Of a stretch of 64,000 bases of DNA, positions 26,941-35,447 are shown in pieces. The stretch is from Microbacterium terrae (lineage in GTDB: Bacteria; Actinomycetota; Actinomycetes; Actinomycetales; Microbacteriaceae). Every line of letters starts with the position of its first letter. Within the stretch, counting starts at the first letter, position 1. The notes under the pieces were generated by a model. That model ran no database searches, was not told the DNA's origin, and was given only the letters and a program-made list of their open reading frames with translations. The stretch covers positions 186,001 through 250,000 of the forward strand of contig NZ_JAFDSS010000001.1 in the NCBI RefSeq assembly GCF_017831975.1, given 5' to 3'. The position numbers were made by a program, and so were the translations under genes.

Positions 26941-27570
26941 ATGTCAAGCACCGATGCCCGCATCCGCACCCGCAAGGCGCCCGCCGAGCGCGCTGCAGAG
27001 ATCGCGGATGCTGCGACCGCGCTCGCGCGCGATCAGGGACTGAGCGCCCTGACCCAGCGCGCTGTCGCCGAGCGGGCGGGTGTCGCCCCCGCACTCATCT
27101 CGCACTACCACCCGTCCATGGACGACCTCGTGGCCGGCGCCTACACGGCGCTCGTCGTGGACGAGCTCGGGGACGTGGCGACGCTGCTGGCGGCGGAGCG
27201 CGGCGCTTCGGCGAGATTCGCGCGGCTGCTCGACACCCTGCTCGACGGAACCCGCGAAGACCTCACCGTCGTCTGGGTCGAGGGCTGGGCCATGGCACTG
27301 CGCATACCTGCGCTCGCCGACGCCGTGCGGGTGCAGATGGCGGCCTGGCAGCGGCTGCTCGTCGAGGTGATCGACGAGGGGACCCGAGCGGGGGAGTTCT
27401 CGGTCACCGACGTCGCCGAGGTGGCATGGCAGCTGATGGGGATGATCGACGGCCTCAACGCCCAGTCACTCGCCCGCGACACCGATCCGGGGCGGGCCGT
27501 CGTGCAGATGGCGCGCGCCGCCGAGGCGCTGCTGGGAGCGACGCCGGGGTCGCTCGGCCCGGCGGGGTGA
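26941..27570 (+). CDS. TetR-family regulator of the permease operon
   Basis: A 209-residue TetR regulator. The HTH contains ALTQRAVAERAGVAPALISHYHPSMDDL; the C-terminal half resembles the BetI-like ligand-binding domain. It begins 26 bp after a perfect palindrome and is divergent from the permease-deiminase-amidase operon, so local repression with relief by the imported guanidine/amide compound is the simplest model. BetI-like TetR proteins sense small amines such as choline, which fits the neighbourhood. Confidence 0.88.
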   Translation: MSSTDARIRTRKAPAERAAEIADAATALARDQGLSALTQRAVAERAGVAPALISHYHPSMDDLVAGAYTALVVDELGDVATLLAAERGASARFARLLDTLLDGTREDLTVVWVEGWAMALRIPALADAVRVQMAAWQRLLVEVIDEGTRAGEFSVTDVAEVAWQLMGMIDGLNAQSLARDTDPGRAVVQMARAAEALLGATPGSLGPAG

Positions 27571-27615
27571 TGCCGATTCCGTGACGCCACGCGCGTGACG
27601 GGCCAGGATGGAACC

Positions 27616-28449
27616 ATGCCGAACATCCCCACCATCAGCCTCAACGACGGACGCCCCTTCCCCGAGCTCGGGCTCGGCACGTACAACCTGCGCGGCGACG
27701 AGGGGGTCGCGGCCATGGTCGCCGCGATCGACTCGGGCTACCGCCTGCTCGACACGGCGGTGAACTACGAGAACGAGAGCGAGGTCGGCCGAGCGGTGCG
27801 CGCGAGCAGCGTCGATCGCGACGAGCTCATCGTGGCGAGCAAGATCCCGGGCCGCCAGCACGGGCGCGCCGAGGCGGTCGACAGCATCCGCGGATCGCTC
27901 GACCGACTCGGCCTCGACGTGATCGACCTGCAGCTGATCCACTGGCCGAACCCCAGCGTCGGCCGGTGGCTCGACACCTGGCGCGGCATGATCGACGCGC
28001 GCGAGGCAGGCCTGGTCCGCTCGATCGGCGTCTCGAACTTCACCGAGCCGATGCTGAAGACCCTCATCGACGAGACCGGGGTCACACCCGCGGTCAACCA
28101 GGTCGAGCTCCACCCGTACTTCCCCCAGGCGGCGCTGCGCGCGTTCCACGCCGAGCACGGCATCCGCACCGAGAGCTGGAGCCCGCTCGCCCGGCGCAGC
28201 GAGCTGCTCACCGAGCAGCTGCTGCAGGAGCTGGCGGTCGTCTACGGAGTGACGCCGACGCAGGTGGTGCTGCGGTGGCACGTGCAGCTCGGCAGCACCC
28301 CGATCCCCAAGTCCGCCGACCCCGATCGCCAGCGCGAGAACGCCGATGTGTTCGGCTTCGCCCTCACCGCCGACCAGGTCGATGCGATCTCGGGCCTCGA
28401 GCGGGGGCGGCTCTGGGACGGCGACCCCGACACGCACGAAGAGATGTAG
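27616..28449 (+). CDS. aldo/keto reductase
   Basis: A 277-residue NAD(P)H-dependent reductase of the AKR superfamily, TIM-barrel fold. Motifs: LDTAVNYENESEVGRAV (active-site Asp and Tyr), IVASKIPG (catalytic Lys), LIHWPNP (His), GVSNFT, VNQVELHP and the cofactor loop IPKSADPDRQREN. All four catalytic residues are present. It resembles the 2,5-diketo-D-gluconate reductase group, whose real substrates vary. ATG 27616 is used because the fold starts there. Confidence 0.92.
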   Translation: MPNIPTISLNDGRPFPELGLGTYNLRGDEGVAAMVAAIDSGYRLLDTAVNYENESEVGRAVRASSVDRDELIVASKIPGRQHGRAEAVDSIRGSLDRLGLDVIDLQLIHWPNPSVGRWLDTWRGMIDAREAGLVRSIGVSNFTEPMLKTLIDETGVTPAVNQVELHPYFPQAALRAFHAEHGIRTESWSPLARRSELLTEQLLQELAVVYGVTPTQVVLRWHVQLGSTPIPKSADPDRQRENADVFGFALTADQVDAISGLERGRLWDGDPDTHEEM

Positions 28450-28467
28450 GCGACGGATGCCGCGCAC

Positions 28468-29211
28468 TCACGCGTCGGGCAGGTCGTCGAGCCACTCCGC
28501 GTAGGTCTGCACGCCCCGATCGGCGCCGGCGCCCGGGAGGAGCGCTCCGCTGCGCAGCGCCCTCCCGTAGGCGCCCGGCACGTGCACGATCGGCACGGGG
28601 GCGGAGCGACCGATCGCGTGGGCGTACGCGCGGATCATCGCTGCGAGGCTCTCCTCCTGCGGTCCGGCGAGATCGGGCGCACGCCCGACCGGGGCCGACT
28701 CCGCGAGGCCGACCAGCCGTTCGGCGACCTCGCGTGCCGCGACGGGCTGCAACCGCCCGCTGGCGGCGGAGTGCACCGGCGCGCTCCGGTGGTAGTACAT
28801 CGCGGGGAACTCGTGGAACTGCGTCGCCCGCAGGATGCTCCACGGAACCGCGCCTGCAGACACCGACCGCTCCTGAGCGAGCTTGCCGGCGTAGTAGCCG
28901 TCGGGCGCCGCTTCCATGCCCACGATCGTGAGCGCGATGTGGTGCTCGACCCCGGCGATCCGGCCCTGACGCAGCAGATTCGCCGTGGCTCCGGCGAAGA
29001 ACGACACCGACAGCTCCGGTCGCCCCGTCTGGATGTTGCTCACGTCGATCACGGCGCGCGCGCCGCGCAGCCGCTCGGCGAGCCCGGCCCCGCTCACCAG
29101 GTCGACGCCGGTGCGGCGCGAGAGCACGACCGGCTCGTGCCCGCGCTCCCGCGCGACGCGGGTCACGTGCGAGCCGAGCAGGCCGCTGCCGCCGGCGATC
29201 GCGATGCGCAC
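28468..29211 (-). CDS. NmrA-like NAD(P)-binding protein (paralogue 2)
   Basis: A 247-residue atypical SDR. It starts at GTG 29211 with GAAGGGG upstream, and the cofactor-binding glycine motif is IAGGSGLLGSHVTR. It is clearly paralogous to the next gene on this strand (29282-30097): both share YAGKxAQER, RATQFHEF, QPxAAREVA and AGPQEExLxAMI. NmrA-like proteins either reduce small substrates or sense NADP(H). It lies 70 bp after its paralogue and probably shares its transcript, because no ECF41-type promoter is seen in the gap. Confidence 0.85.
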   Translation of the reverse strand: MRIAIAGGSGLLGSHVTRVARERGHEPVVLSRRTGVDLVSGAGLAERLRGARAVIDVSNIQTGRPELSVSFFAGATANLLRQGRIAGVEHHIALTIVGMEAAPDGYYAGKLAQERSVSAGAVPWSILRATQFHEFPAMYYHRSAPVHSAASGRLQPVAAREVAERLVGLAESAPVGRAPDLAGPQEESLAAMIRAYAHAIGRSAPVPIVHVPGAYGRALRSGALLPGAGADRGVQTYAEWLDDLPDA

Positions 29212-29281
29212 GTTGCCCCTTCCGATCGCTTCCCCGGCTCCGATCGTCGCACGCGGCGCACCGCCGGCGCGAGGCCCGCGG

Positions 29282-30097
29282 TCACCGGGCGCCGGTCGCG
29301 GTGCTCCCGGTGGTCGCTCCCGCAGCCTGTTCGGAGAGCCACTGCGCGAAGGTCTGTTCTCCGAGCGTCGCCTCGGGACCGGGAAGCGCCAGGCCGGCCC
29401 GCATCCCCTTCATCTGCGCACCCGGCAGGCTCACCGACGGGATCCACCCGCGATGGCCGCGCGCCCGGGCGTAGGCGACGATCATCGCGTCGAGTCGCTC
29501 CTCCTGCGGGCCGGCGATGTCGGGGACGCGCCCGCGGGGCGGACCGACCGCCAGCTCGGCGAGTGCCGCCGCAACCTCTCGAGCGGCCATCGGCTGGACG
29601 CGGGCACGCGGCGCGAGGTGGAGCGGACCGAGGTGCGCGTTCTCGAACAGCTGCGCCGCGAACTCGTGGAACTGCGTCGCGCGCTGAATGCTGACCGGCA
29701 GTCCGCTCTGCTCGGCGACACGTTCCTGGGCGACCTTCCCCGCGTAGTACTCATGCGGCATCCGGTCGACTCCGACGATCGAGAGCACGACGAGGTGACC
29801 GACCCCGGCGCGGATGCCGGCCCGTGCCAGATTGCCCGTCGCGGTCTCGAAGTACGCGATCGCGGCCTTCGCGGAGAGCGTCGTCGTGTTCGCGGTGTCG
29901 ATCACGGCGTCGACGCCCTCCAGGGCGGCGTCGAGGCCGGCGCCCGTGACGAGATCGACTCCCGTCGACCTGGTGAGGACGACCGGGGTGTGGCCGAGTG
30001 CGCGCAGCGCCGCCACGGTCGGGGCGCCGACCACGCCGGTGCCGCCGGCGACCGCGATGCGCAGGTTCGATGCGGGGGAGTCGTTCTGAGTGCTCAT
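29282..30097 (-). CDS. NmrA-like NAD(P)-binding oxidoreductase, ECF41 target
   Basis: A 271-residue atypical SDR with cofactor motif VAGGTGVVGAPTV and the family landmarks YAGKVAQER and QRATQFHEF. Genes of this oxidoreductase/epimerase type are the standard neighbours of ECF41 sigma factors. It is divergent from the sigma-factor gene, and a matching promoter lies directly before it (30106-30130). The predicted -10 is only about 8 bp from ATG 30097, so the mRNA would be leaderless or nearly so. Its product may be repaired or made under the stress sensed by the sigma factor; the substrate is unknown. Confidence 0.88.
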   Translation of the reverse strand: MSTQNDSPASNLRIAVAGGTGVVGAPTVAALRALGHTPVVLTRSTGVDLVTGAGLDAALEGVDAVIDTANTTTLSAKAAIAYFETATGNLARAGIRAGVGHLVVLSIVGVDRMPHEYYAGKVAQERVAEQSGLPVSIQRATQFHEFAAQLFENAHLGPLHLAPRARVQPMAAREVAAALAELAVGPPRGRVPDIAGPQEERLDAMIVAYARARGHRGWIPSVSLPGAQMKGMRAGLALPGPEATLGEQTFAQWLSEQAAGATTGSTATGAR

Positions 30098-30105
30098 ACC
30101 TCTCC

Positions 30106-30130
30106 GACGAGGCGGACCGGCAGAATGTGA
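30106..30130 (-). promoter_or_regulatory. ECF41-type promoter for the NmrA-like gene
   Basis: On the minus strand: TCACA (30130-30126), 16-nt spacer, CGTC (30109-30106). This agrees with the ECF41 pattern as I recall it (TGTCACA near -35, CGTC near -10). The same elements and spacing occur in the opposite direction at 30140-30164. Confidence 0.7.
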
Positions 30131-30139
30131 GGCGCCGGC

Positions 30140-30164
30140 TCACATTCCCGGGCGCGGCGTCGTC
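30140..30164 (+). promoter_or_regulatory. ECF41-type autoregulatory promoter
   Basis: TCACA (30140-30144), 16-nt spacer, CGTC (30161-30164), 22 bp before the sigma-factor ATG; a GGAGAGGA ribosome site lies between. The two -35 elements form the inverted repeat AATGTGAG-N7-CTCACATT (30124-30146). Confidence 0.7.
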
Positions 30165-30186
30165 GACGATGCGGAGAGGATGCAGC

Positions 30187-31092
30187 ATGACCGACGATCT
30201 CGTCGACGCCGAGCGGCGTTCGCTCGTCGCGGTGGCGTACCGCATGCTCGGAACCGTCACCGACGCCGAGGATGCCGTGCAGGAGGCGTTCGTGCGGTGG
30301 TACCGCCTGAGCGGCTCCGAGCGGGATGCGATCGTGAACCCGGCGGCGTGGCTCACCCGTGTGGTCGGGCGAATCTGCCTCGACATGCTCGGCTCGGCTC
30401 GCGCGAGGCGTGAGCAGTACGTCGGCGAGTGGCTGCCGGAACCCGTGCCGGCGCAGTCGCCGGTGGCGGCATCCGTCGGCGTCGATCCCCTCGATCAGGT
30501 GACCCTCGATGATTCGGTCAGCACGGCTCTGCTCATCGTGCTCGAATCGCTCACCCCCGCCGAACGCGTCGCCTTCGTGCTGCACGACGTGTTCGGCGTG
30601 CCGTTCGCCGAGATCGCCCAGACGGTGGGGCGGTCGCCGGATGCCGTGCGGCAGCTCGCCTCGCAGGCGAGGCGCCGCGTGCGCGAACGCCGACCGCGTC
30701 GAGCGGGTCGCGACGAGCACGACGCCGTCGCGCAGGCCTTCGCCGCGGCCACCGCGACAGGCGATCTCGCCGCCCTCATCGCCGTGCTCGATCCCGCCGT
30801 CGTCGCCTACGCCGACGGTGGGGGCAAGGTCTCCTCGGCGCGACGGCCCGTTCGCGGAGCAGATCGCGTCGCCCGCTTCCTCCTCGGCCTGCCGCGGCTG
30901 CAGCCGGGCGCAGCGATCTCGCCGACCCTCACCGGCGACGGGCTGGCGTTCCTCGTCACCGTCGACGGGCGAGCCGATGCGGTGATCTCGGTGGCGGTCG
31001 CCGCCGGACTCGTCACCGACGTGTACATCGTGCGCAACCCCGACAAGCTGACTCTCTGGCATGCGCTGGGCGATGGCGGTGGGGCGGGTTAG
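30187..31092 (+). CDS. ECF41-family sigma factor with fused SnoaL-like domain
   Basis: A 301-residue extracytoplasmic-function sigma factor. Region 2 (VAYRMLGTVTDAEDAVQEAFVRWYR) and region 4 (ERVAFVLHDVFGVPFAEIAQTVG) are intact. The ECF41 hallmarks are all present: the linker motif WLPEP (residues 82-86), DGGGKV (from ~210) in a SnoaL/NTF2-like C-terminal domain, and NPDKL (from ~284). In this group the C-terminal domain takes the place of an anti-sigma factor and modulates activity. It is divergent from two NmrA-like genes with mirror-image promoters, indicating autoregulation plus control of those genes. The S9 peptidase starts 9 bp downstream and may be co-transcribed. Confidence 0.95.
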   Translation: MTDDLVDAERRSLVAVAYRMLGTVTDAEDAVQEAFVRWYRLSGSERDAIVNPAAWLTRVVGRICLDMLGSARARREQYVGEWLPEPVPAQSPVAASVGVDPLDQVTLDDSVSTALLIVLESLTPAERVAFVLHDVFGVPFAEIAQTVGRSPDAVRQLASQARRRVRERRPRRAGRDEHDAVAQAFAAATATGDLAALIAVLDPAVVAYADGGGKVSSARRPVRGADRVARFLLGLPRLQPGAAISPTLTGDGLAFLVTVDGRADAVISVAVAAGLVTDVYIVRNPDKLTLWHALGDGGGAG

Positions 31093-31101
31093 CGTGGACG
31101 A

Positions 31102-33222
31102 ATGGCCACGCCCTTCCACTCGCTCGAGTCGTACATCGCCCTGCCCCGCGTCGAGGCTGCGGCACTCTCGCCCGACGGGCGCACCGTCGTCCTGACGGTC
31201 GCCGTGCTCAAGAAGGATCAGACCGCGTACGAACGGGCGCTGTGGAGCGTGCCCGCCGACGGGTCGGGGTTGCCGCGGCGGCTGACGAGATCGGCGAAGG
31301 GCGAGTCGGGCGCTGCCTTCACTCCCGCAGGCGACATCCTCTTCGTCTCGGCCCGTGCCGACGCGGATGCCGACGACCTCGAGTCGGCGCAGCTGTGGCT
31401 CCTGCCGAGCGCCGGCGGCGAGGCTCGACCGGTCACCCGCCTCGCCGGAGGCGTCGCCGCGATCGCCGCGACGGCGGCGGCGAGCGACCGCGTCGTGCTC
31501 GGCGCCTCGCTGCTGCCGTCGGCCGACTCGATCGAGGCCGACGCGGCCCTGCGCGCCGAACGCAAGAAGAAGAAGGTCGCCGCGATCCTCCACGAGCGCT
31601 ACCCGGTCCGGTACTGGGACCACGACCTCGGCCCTGCCGAGCCGCACCTGCTCGCCGTCGACGTCGACGCGCTCGCCGACACGGTCGCGGCCGTCGCCGC
31701 CGACACCGCGGCCGAAGAGGAGGCGGAGGCCGCCCCCGCGGCAGCCGCCGCGACAGACGCGCCGGCCCCGTACCCCACGACGCTCCCACGACCGCGCGAC
31801 CTCACCCCGCGACCGGGTCGCGCGGGCGACACCGATGGTGCGGCGCTCACGCCCGACGGTCGCACCCTCCTCGTCGCACTGCAGCGGCCGCTGCAGCGGG
31901 GCGGCCGTACGGCACTCGTGGCCATCGACACCGAGTCGGGCGCCCACACGGCGCTCGTCGACGAAGCCGGCGTCGACATCGCCGCCCCGACGGTCAGCCA
32001 CGACGGCCGCTCGGTCGCCTACGTGCGTGCCCGCAAGGCGAGCCCGGCGGCTCCCGAGCAGGCCGAGGTGTGGGTTTCGGGCATCGACGGCAGCGATGCC
32101 CGTCGTATCGTCGCCGACTGGGACCGCTGGGCGACCGCTCTCACCTGGGACGCCGACGACACCGGCCTCATCGCCGTGGCCGACGACGACGGTCGCGCGC
32201 CGATCTTCCGCCTCCCGCTCGACGGCCCGGCCGAGCGCCTCACCGACGACGACTTCGCGTACTCGCACGTGCACGTCGACCGCACGAACGGAGACGTCGT
32301 CGCCCTGCGGTCATCGTGGGTGCAGCCGTCGCACCCGGTGCGCATCGCCCGCGGACCGGGCGGCGAGGCCGCGGGCGTCACCGTCCTGGCGACGCCCGCA
32401 CCCGCGCCGGAGGTGCCGGGCACGCTCACCGAGATCGAGGCGACGGCGTCGGACGGGGCCCGCGTGCGCAGCTGGCTGCTGCTCCCCGAGGGAGCGTCGG
32501 CCGAGACGCCGGCTCCGCTGCTGCTGTGGATCCATGGGGGTCCGCTGTCGAGCTGGAACGCCTGGAGCTGGCGCTGGTCGCCGGCGCTCGCCGCGGCGCG
32601 AGGGTACGCCGTGCTGCTGCCCGATCCTGCGCTGTCCACCGGGTATGGACTCGACTTCATCGCCCGCGGATGGAACGCCTGGGGTGCCGCGCCGTACACC
32701 GACCTCCTGACGATCACCGACGTGGCCGTGGCCCGCGACGACATCGACGAGACGCGCACCGCCGCGATGGGCGGCTCGTTCGGCGGCTACATGGCCAACT
32801 GGGTCGCCGGGCACACCGATCGGTTCCGTGCGATCGTGACGCACGCGAGCCTGTGGGCGCTCGACCAGTTCGCCGGCACCACCGACCTGTCGGTGTACTG
32901 GCAGGAGATCTTCACTCCCGAGGCGATGGTCGAGAACTCCCCGCACCGCTTCGTCGAAGACATCGCCACGCCGCTGCTGGTCATCCACGGCGACAAGGAC
33001 TACCGCGTTCCCATCGGCGAAGGGCTGCGGCTGTGGTCGGAGCTCGCCGAGCACCACGCCGACGACGAAGGACGGATGCCGCACCGCTTCCTGTACTTCC
33101 CCGACGAGAACCACTGGATCCTGGGGCCCCAGCACGCGGTGGTCTGGTACGAGACGGTGTTCGCCTTCCTCGGCGAGCACGTGCTCGGCTCCGAGCCGAC
33201 GCGCGCGAAGCTGCTCGGCTGA
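31102..33222 (+). CDS. S9-family prolyl oligopeptidase / acylaminoacyl-peptidase-like
   Basis: A 706-residue serine peptidase. An N-terminal beta-propeller (~residues 1-440, with repeated LTPDGRTLL- and VSHDGRSVA-type blades and an Ala/Glu-rich insertion near 195-220) precedes an alpha/beta-hydrolase domain. The triad is complete: Ser559 in GGSFGGYMANW, Asp633 in HGDKDYRVP, and His671 in ENHWIL. Family members cleave short peptides or remove acyl-amino acids; the propeller limits access to small substrates. There is no signal peptide, so it acts in the cytoplasm. It starts 9 bp after the ECF41 gene. Confidence 0.93.
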   Translation: MATPFHSLESYIALPRVEAAALSPDGRTVVLTVAVLKKDQTAYERALWSVPADGSGLPRRLTRSAKGESGAAFTPAGDILFVSARADADADDLESAQLWLLPSAGGEARPVTRLAGGVAAIAATAAASDRVVLGASLLPSADSIEADAALRAERKKKKVAAILHERYPVRYWDHDLGPAEPHLLAVDVDALADTVAAVAADTAAEEEAEAAPAAAAATDAPAPYPTTLPRPRDLTPRPGRAGDTDGAALTPDGRTLLVALQRPLQRGGRTALVAIDTESGAHTALVDEAGVDIAAPTVSHDGRSVAYVRARKASPAAPEQAEVWVSGIDGSDARRIVADWDRWATALTWDADDTGLIAVADDDGRAPIFRLPLDGPAERLTDDDFAYSHVHVDRTNGDVVALRSSWVQPSHPVRIARGPGGEAAGVTVLATPAPAPEVPGTLTEIEATASDGARVRSWLLLPEGASAETPAPLLLWIHGGPLSSWNAWSWRWSPALAAARGYAVLLPDPALSTGYGLDFIARGWNAWGAAPYTDLLTITDVAVARDDIDETRTAAMGGSFGGYMANWVAGHTDRFRAIVTHASLWALDQFAGTTDLSVYWQEIFTPEAMVENSPHRFVEDIATPLLVIHGDKDYRVPIGEGLRLWSELAEHHADDEGRMPHRFLYFPDENHWILGPQHAVVWYETVFAFLGEHVLGSEPTRAKLLG

Positions 33223-33243
33223 CGCGACGCCCGGCGGCGAGGG

Positions 33244-33429
33244 TCAGGTCTCGTGCCTGATCTCGCAGTCGCTCCCAGGGGAGAGGATCGCCTCGTGGCC
33301 GTCGTCGTAGCGCACGACGAGGAGAGGGATCTCCTCGGTGCCGCGCACATCGACGACGACTCCGGCGCGGCCCACCGCGCCCACGACACGACCGTGGATT
33401 ACCACGCGGTCGCCGACCTCTGCATGCAT
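33244..33429 (-). CDS. DUF1918 small protein
   Basis: A 61-residue protein of the DUF1918 family, a small SH3-like beta-barrel found almost only in actinobacteria: MHAEVGDRVVIHG, a VVDVRGTEEIPLLVVRYDDG core, and HEAILSPGSDCEI. The ATG at 33429 is the family start; an upstream in-frame extension is not conserved in character. Function unknown. It is convergent with the S9 peptidase gene. Confidence 0.88.
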   Translation of the reverse strand: MHAEVGDRVVIHGRVVGAVGRAGVVVDVRGTEEIPLLVVRYDDGHEAILSPGSDCEIRHET

Positions 33430-33585
33430 CCCGATCACCCCTCGGCGCTCACGATACGACGGGCGCCGCACGAGCGATAGGGGGTGGGTCGCGCGTGGTC
33501 CCGCCTGCACTGCCGGGCCCGCGCGGTCAGACCCGGTGCGTCGGATCCCCGGCAGGCGCGACGGCGCGGCGCGCCTGCGGAGCAG

Positions 33586-33810
33586 TCAGAGCTGGGCGCC
33601 GTCGTCGTCGCGGTTCTCGAGGCCGACGTTGCGGCCACGCCATGACTCGTAGGCCATGAGCCAGCCGATCGAGACCGCCGCAGCGAGCACGACACCGAGC
33701 CACACGTTGCCCCAGATGAGGCCGAACACGATCCCGAGCGTGAACATCAGCGCGGTGCCGAAGGCCCATCCGGAGTGGCCGCGGGTCCAGCCCCGCCGTG
33801 ACGTCGTCAT
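33586..33810 (-). CDS. 74-residue two-helix membrane protein
   Basis: A small protein with a basic N-terminus (MTTSRRGWTRGHSGW), two closely spaced hydrophobic helices (about residues 16-34 and 36-52), and an acidic tail ending RDDDGAQL. It is typical of uncharacterised actinobacterial inner-membrane mini-proteins. It stands alone between the DUF1918 and VOC genes, with about 150 bp on one side and 47 bp on the other. No family name can be given. Confidence 0.72.
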   Translation of the reverse strand: MTTSRRGWTRGHSGWAFGTALMFTLGIVFGLIWGNVWLGVVLAAAVSIGWLMAYESWRGRNVGLENRDDDGAQL

Positions 33811-33857
33811 GCGGTCAGCCTACGACGCCGCCGACGCGGCTCGGCACCGCGCGCGCG

Positions 33858-34283
33858 TCAGGCCGCGTCGGGTGTCGCCGCGTTGAGCGCCACCATCCAA
33901 TCGATGCCGAACTTGTCGGTGAGCATGCCGAAGCGCCCACCCCACGGCGGCGTCTCGAACGGCATCACGACGGTGCCGCCGTCGGCGAGGGCGTTCCAGA
34001 AGCCCTCGAGCTGCGCCTCGTCGTCGCCCGAGACCGACACCGAGATGCCGGCAGGCGCGGCGTAGTCCATGCCGGTCGGTGTGTCGGCGCCCATCAGGAT
34101 GAAGCCGTCGGGGGTGGTCAGCTGTGCGTGCATCACGAGACTCTGCTCGGCGGGGTCCTGCACCATGCCCTCGAACTGCGAGAACGTGGAGATGTCGAGG
34201 TCGCCGCCGAACACGCTCTGATAGAACGTCATGGCTTCGCGGGCCTCGGTCTTGAACGAGATGTAGGGGTTGAGGCTGGGCAT
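33858..34283 (-). CDS. VOC-superfamily (PhnB-like) protein
   Basis: A 141-residue protein of the glyoxalase/bleomycin-resistance (VOC) superfamily, close to the PhnB/YjdN group: MPSLNPYISF, REAMTFYQSVFGG, the strand FILMGADTP, and WGGRFGMLTDKFGIDWMV at the C-terminus. It is a beta-alpha-beta fold that often lacks the usual metal ligands, and many members have no known reaction. ATG 34283 is used because the fold begins there. Confidence 0.9.
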   Translation of the reverse strand: MPSLNPYISFKTEAREAMTFYQSVFGGDLDISTFSQFEGMVQDPAEQSLVMHAQLTTPDGFILMGADTPTGMDYAAPAGISVSVSGDDEAQLEGFWNALADGGTVVMPFETPPWGGRFGMLTDKFGIDWMVALNAATPDAA

Positions 34284-34380
34284 TGATCTCACTCCTGGAA
34301 GGGGACGAACGGATGCCGCGCCCGGCCGCGTGGCGAGTCCAGTGTGCTCGGGGGCTCCGACATCGCACAAGGGCGCGTGA

Positions 34381-35397
34381 TCAGCGCGACCGGTGGTCTT
34401 CGGGGTGCAGGCGCGGTGCCCGCCGCGGTTCGCGGACGCCGCTCGCGCCGATGAGGCGGATGATGCGCTGACGCTGGCCGGCCCACGGGGCGAGGAGTCG
34501 CAGCATCCCGTCGTCGTCGGTCCTCTCGCCGGTGAGCGCGTAGCCCACCTCGTGTGCGAGGTGGAAGTCGCCCACGCTCACCGCATCGGCGTCGCCGAGT
34601 GCTCGGATGCGCGTCTCGGCCGACGTCCACGGGCCGATGCCGGGCTGGCTCACCAGCACGCGGTCGACGCCTTCGCCGTCGGGTGCGGACAGGACGGCGC
34701 GCACGATCGCGTCGCCGCGGCGGGCGGCGCGCACGACGGCCTTCGACTGGGGTGGCTCGAGGCCCGCCCGGTGCCACGCCCACGACGGGATGTGCTGCCA
34801 CCCGTCGATCGTGGGCGGCGTGAACATCGGTGTCGGTGTCGGGCCGGGGGCGCGCTCACCGCACCAGGTGACGATGCGGCGCCAGGCGGCGAAGGCCTGC
34901 ATGCCGGTGACCTTCTGCTCGAACACGGCGCCCGCGAGAGCGTCGAACACGAGACCGGTCCGGCTGAGGCGGAGGCCGGGGTTTCGGCGGTGCGCATCGG
35001 CGATGAGCGGGTGCAGGGATGCGTCGAAGTCGGCGTCGGTGTCGGCGGACCCGCAGAGTTCGGGAACCTGGTCGAGCGCCCACTCGCGGCCCGGCCCCCA
35101 GGCTGCCGCCCGGACGACTCCCGGATGGGTCTCGCGCAAGGCGAGGGTGGCGACGCCGAGCGGGGTGCGGCTCGCGCGCCAGATCACCGTGCCCGACACC
35201 GTCATCGTCGGATCAGCGGCACCACGACGCTGCATCAGCACGGTGCGGCGGAGATCGAGCGGATGCCGAGGGCGGTACTCGGTCTCGAGGGGGCGCTCGG
35301 CAGCGGGTCGCGGATCGCGCACGGCGCTGCCGGCGCGTGACGGGTCGAAGCGCGCGGCATCCGTCCTTCGGGGGATGCGCGAGGTCGACGTCGTCAT
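34381..35397 (-). CDS. AlkA-like DNA glycosylase (HhH-GPD)
   Basis: A 338-residue predicted base-excision enzyme of the DNA-3-methyladenine glycosylase II / HhH-GPD superfamily. The helix-hairpin-helix LVSQPGIGPWTSAETRIRALGD is followed by the catalytic Asp in SVGDFHLAHEVGYAL. LAGAVFEQKVTGMQAFAAWRR matches the family's first conserved helix block. It would remove alkylated bases from DNA. The N-terminal ~100 residues are an extension with unclear function. It is monocistronic by spacing. Confidence 0.88.
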   Translation of the reverse strand: MTTSTSRIPRRTDAARFDPSRAGSAVRDPRPAAERPLETEYRPRHPLDLRRTVLMQRRGAADPTMTVSGTVIWRASRTPLGVATLALRETHPGVVRAAAWGPGREWALDQVPELCGSADTDADFDASLHPLIADAHRRNPGLRLSRTGLVFDALAGAVFEQKVTGMQAFAAWRRIVTWCGERAPGPTPTPMFTPPTIDGWQHIPSWAWHRAGLEPPQSKAVVRAARRGDAIVRAVLSAPDGEGVDRVLVSQPGIGPWTSAETRIRALGDADAVSVGDFHLAHEVGYALTGERTDDDGMLRLLAPWAGQRQRIIRLIGASGVREPRRAPRLHPEDHRSR

Positions 35398-35447
35398 CCC
35401 CTCACCCTACGCCGGGGCCTCCGACACCGGGTGGGTGGGCGCGGCGG

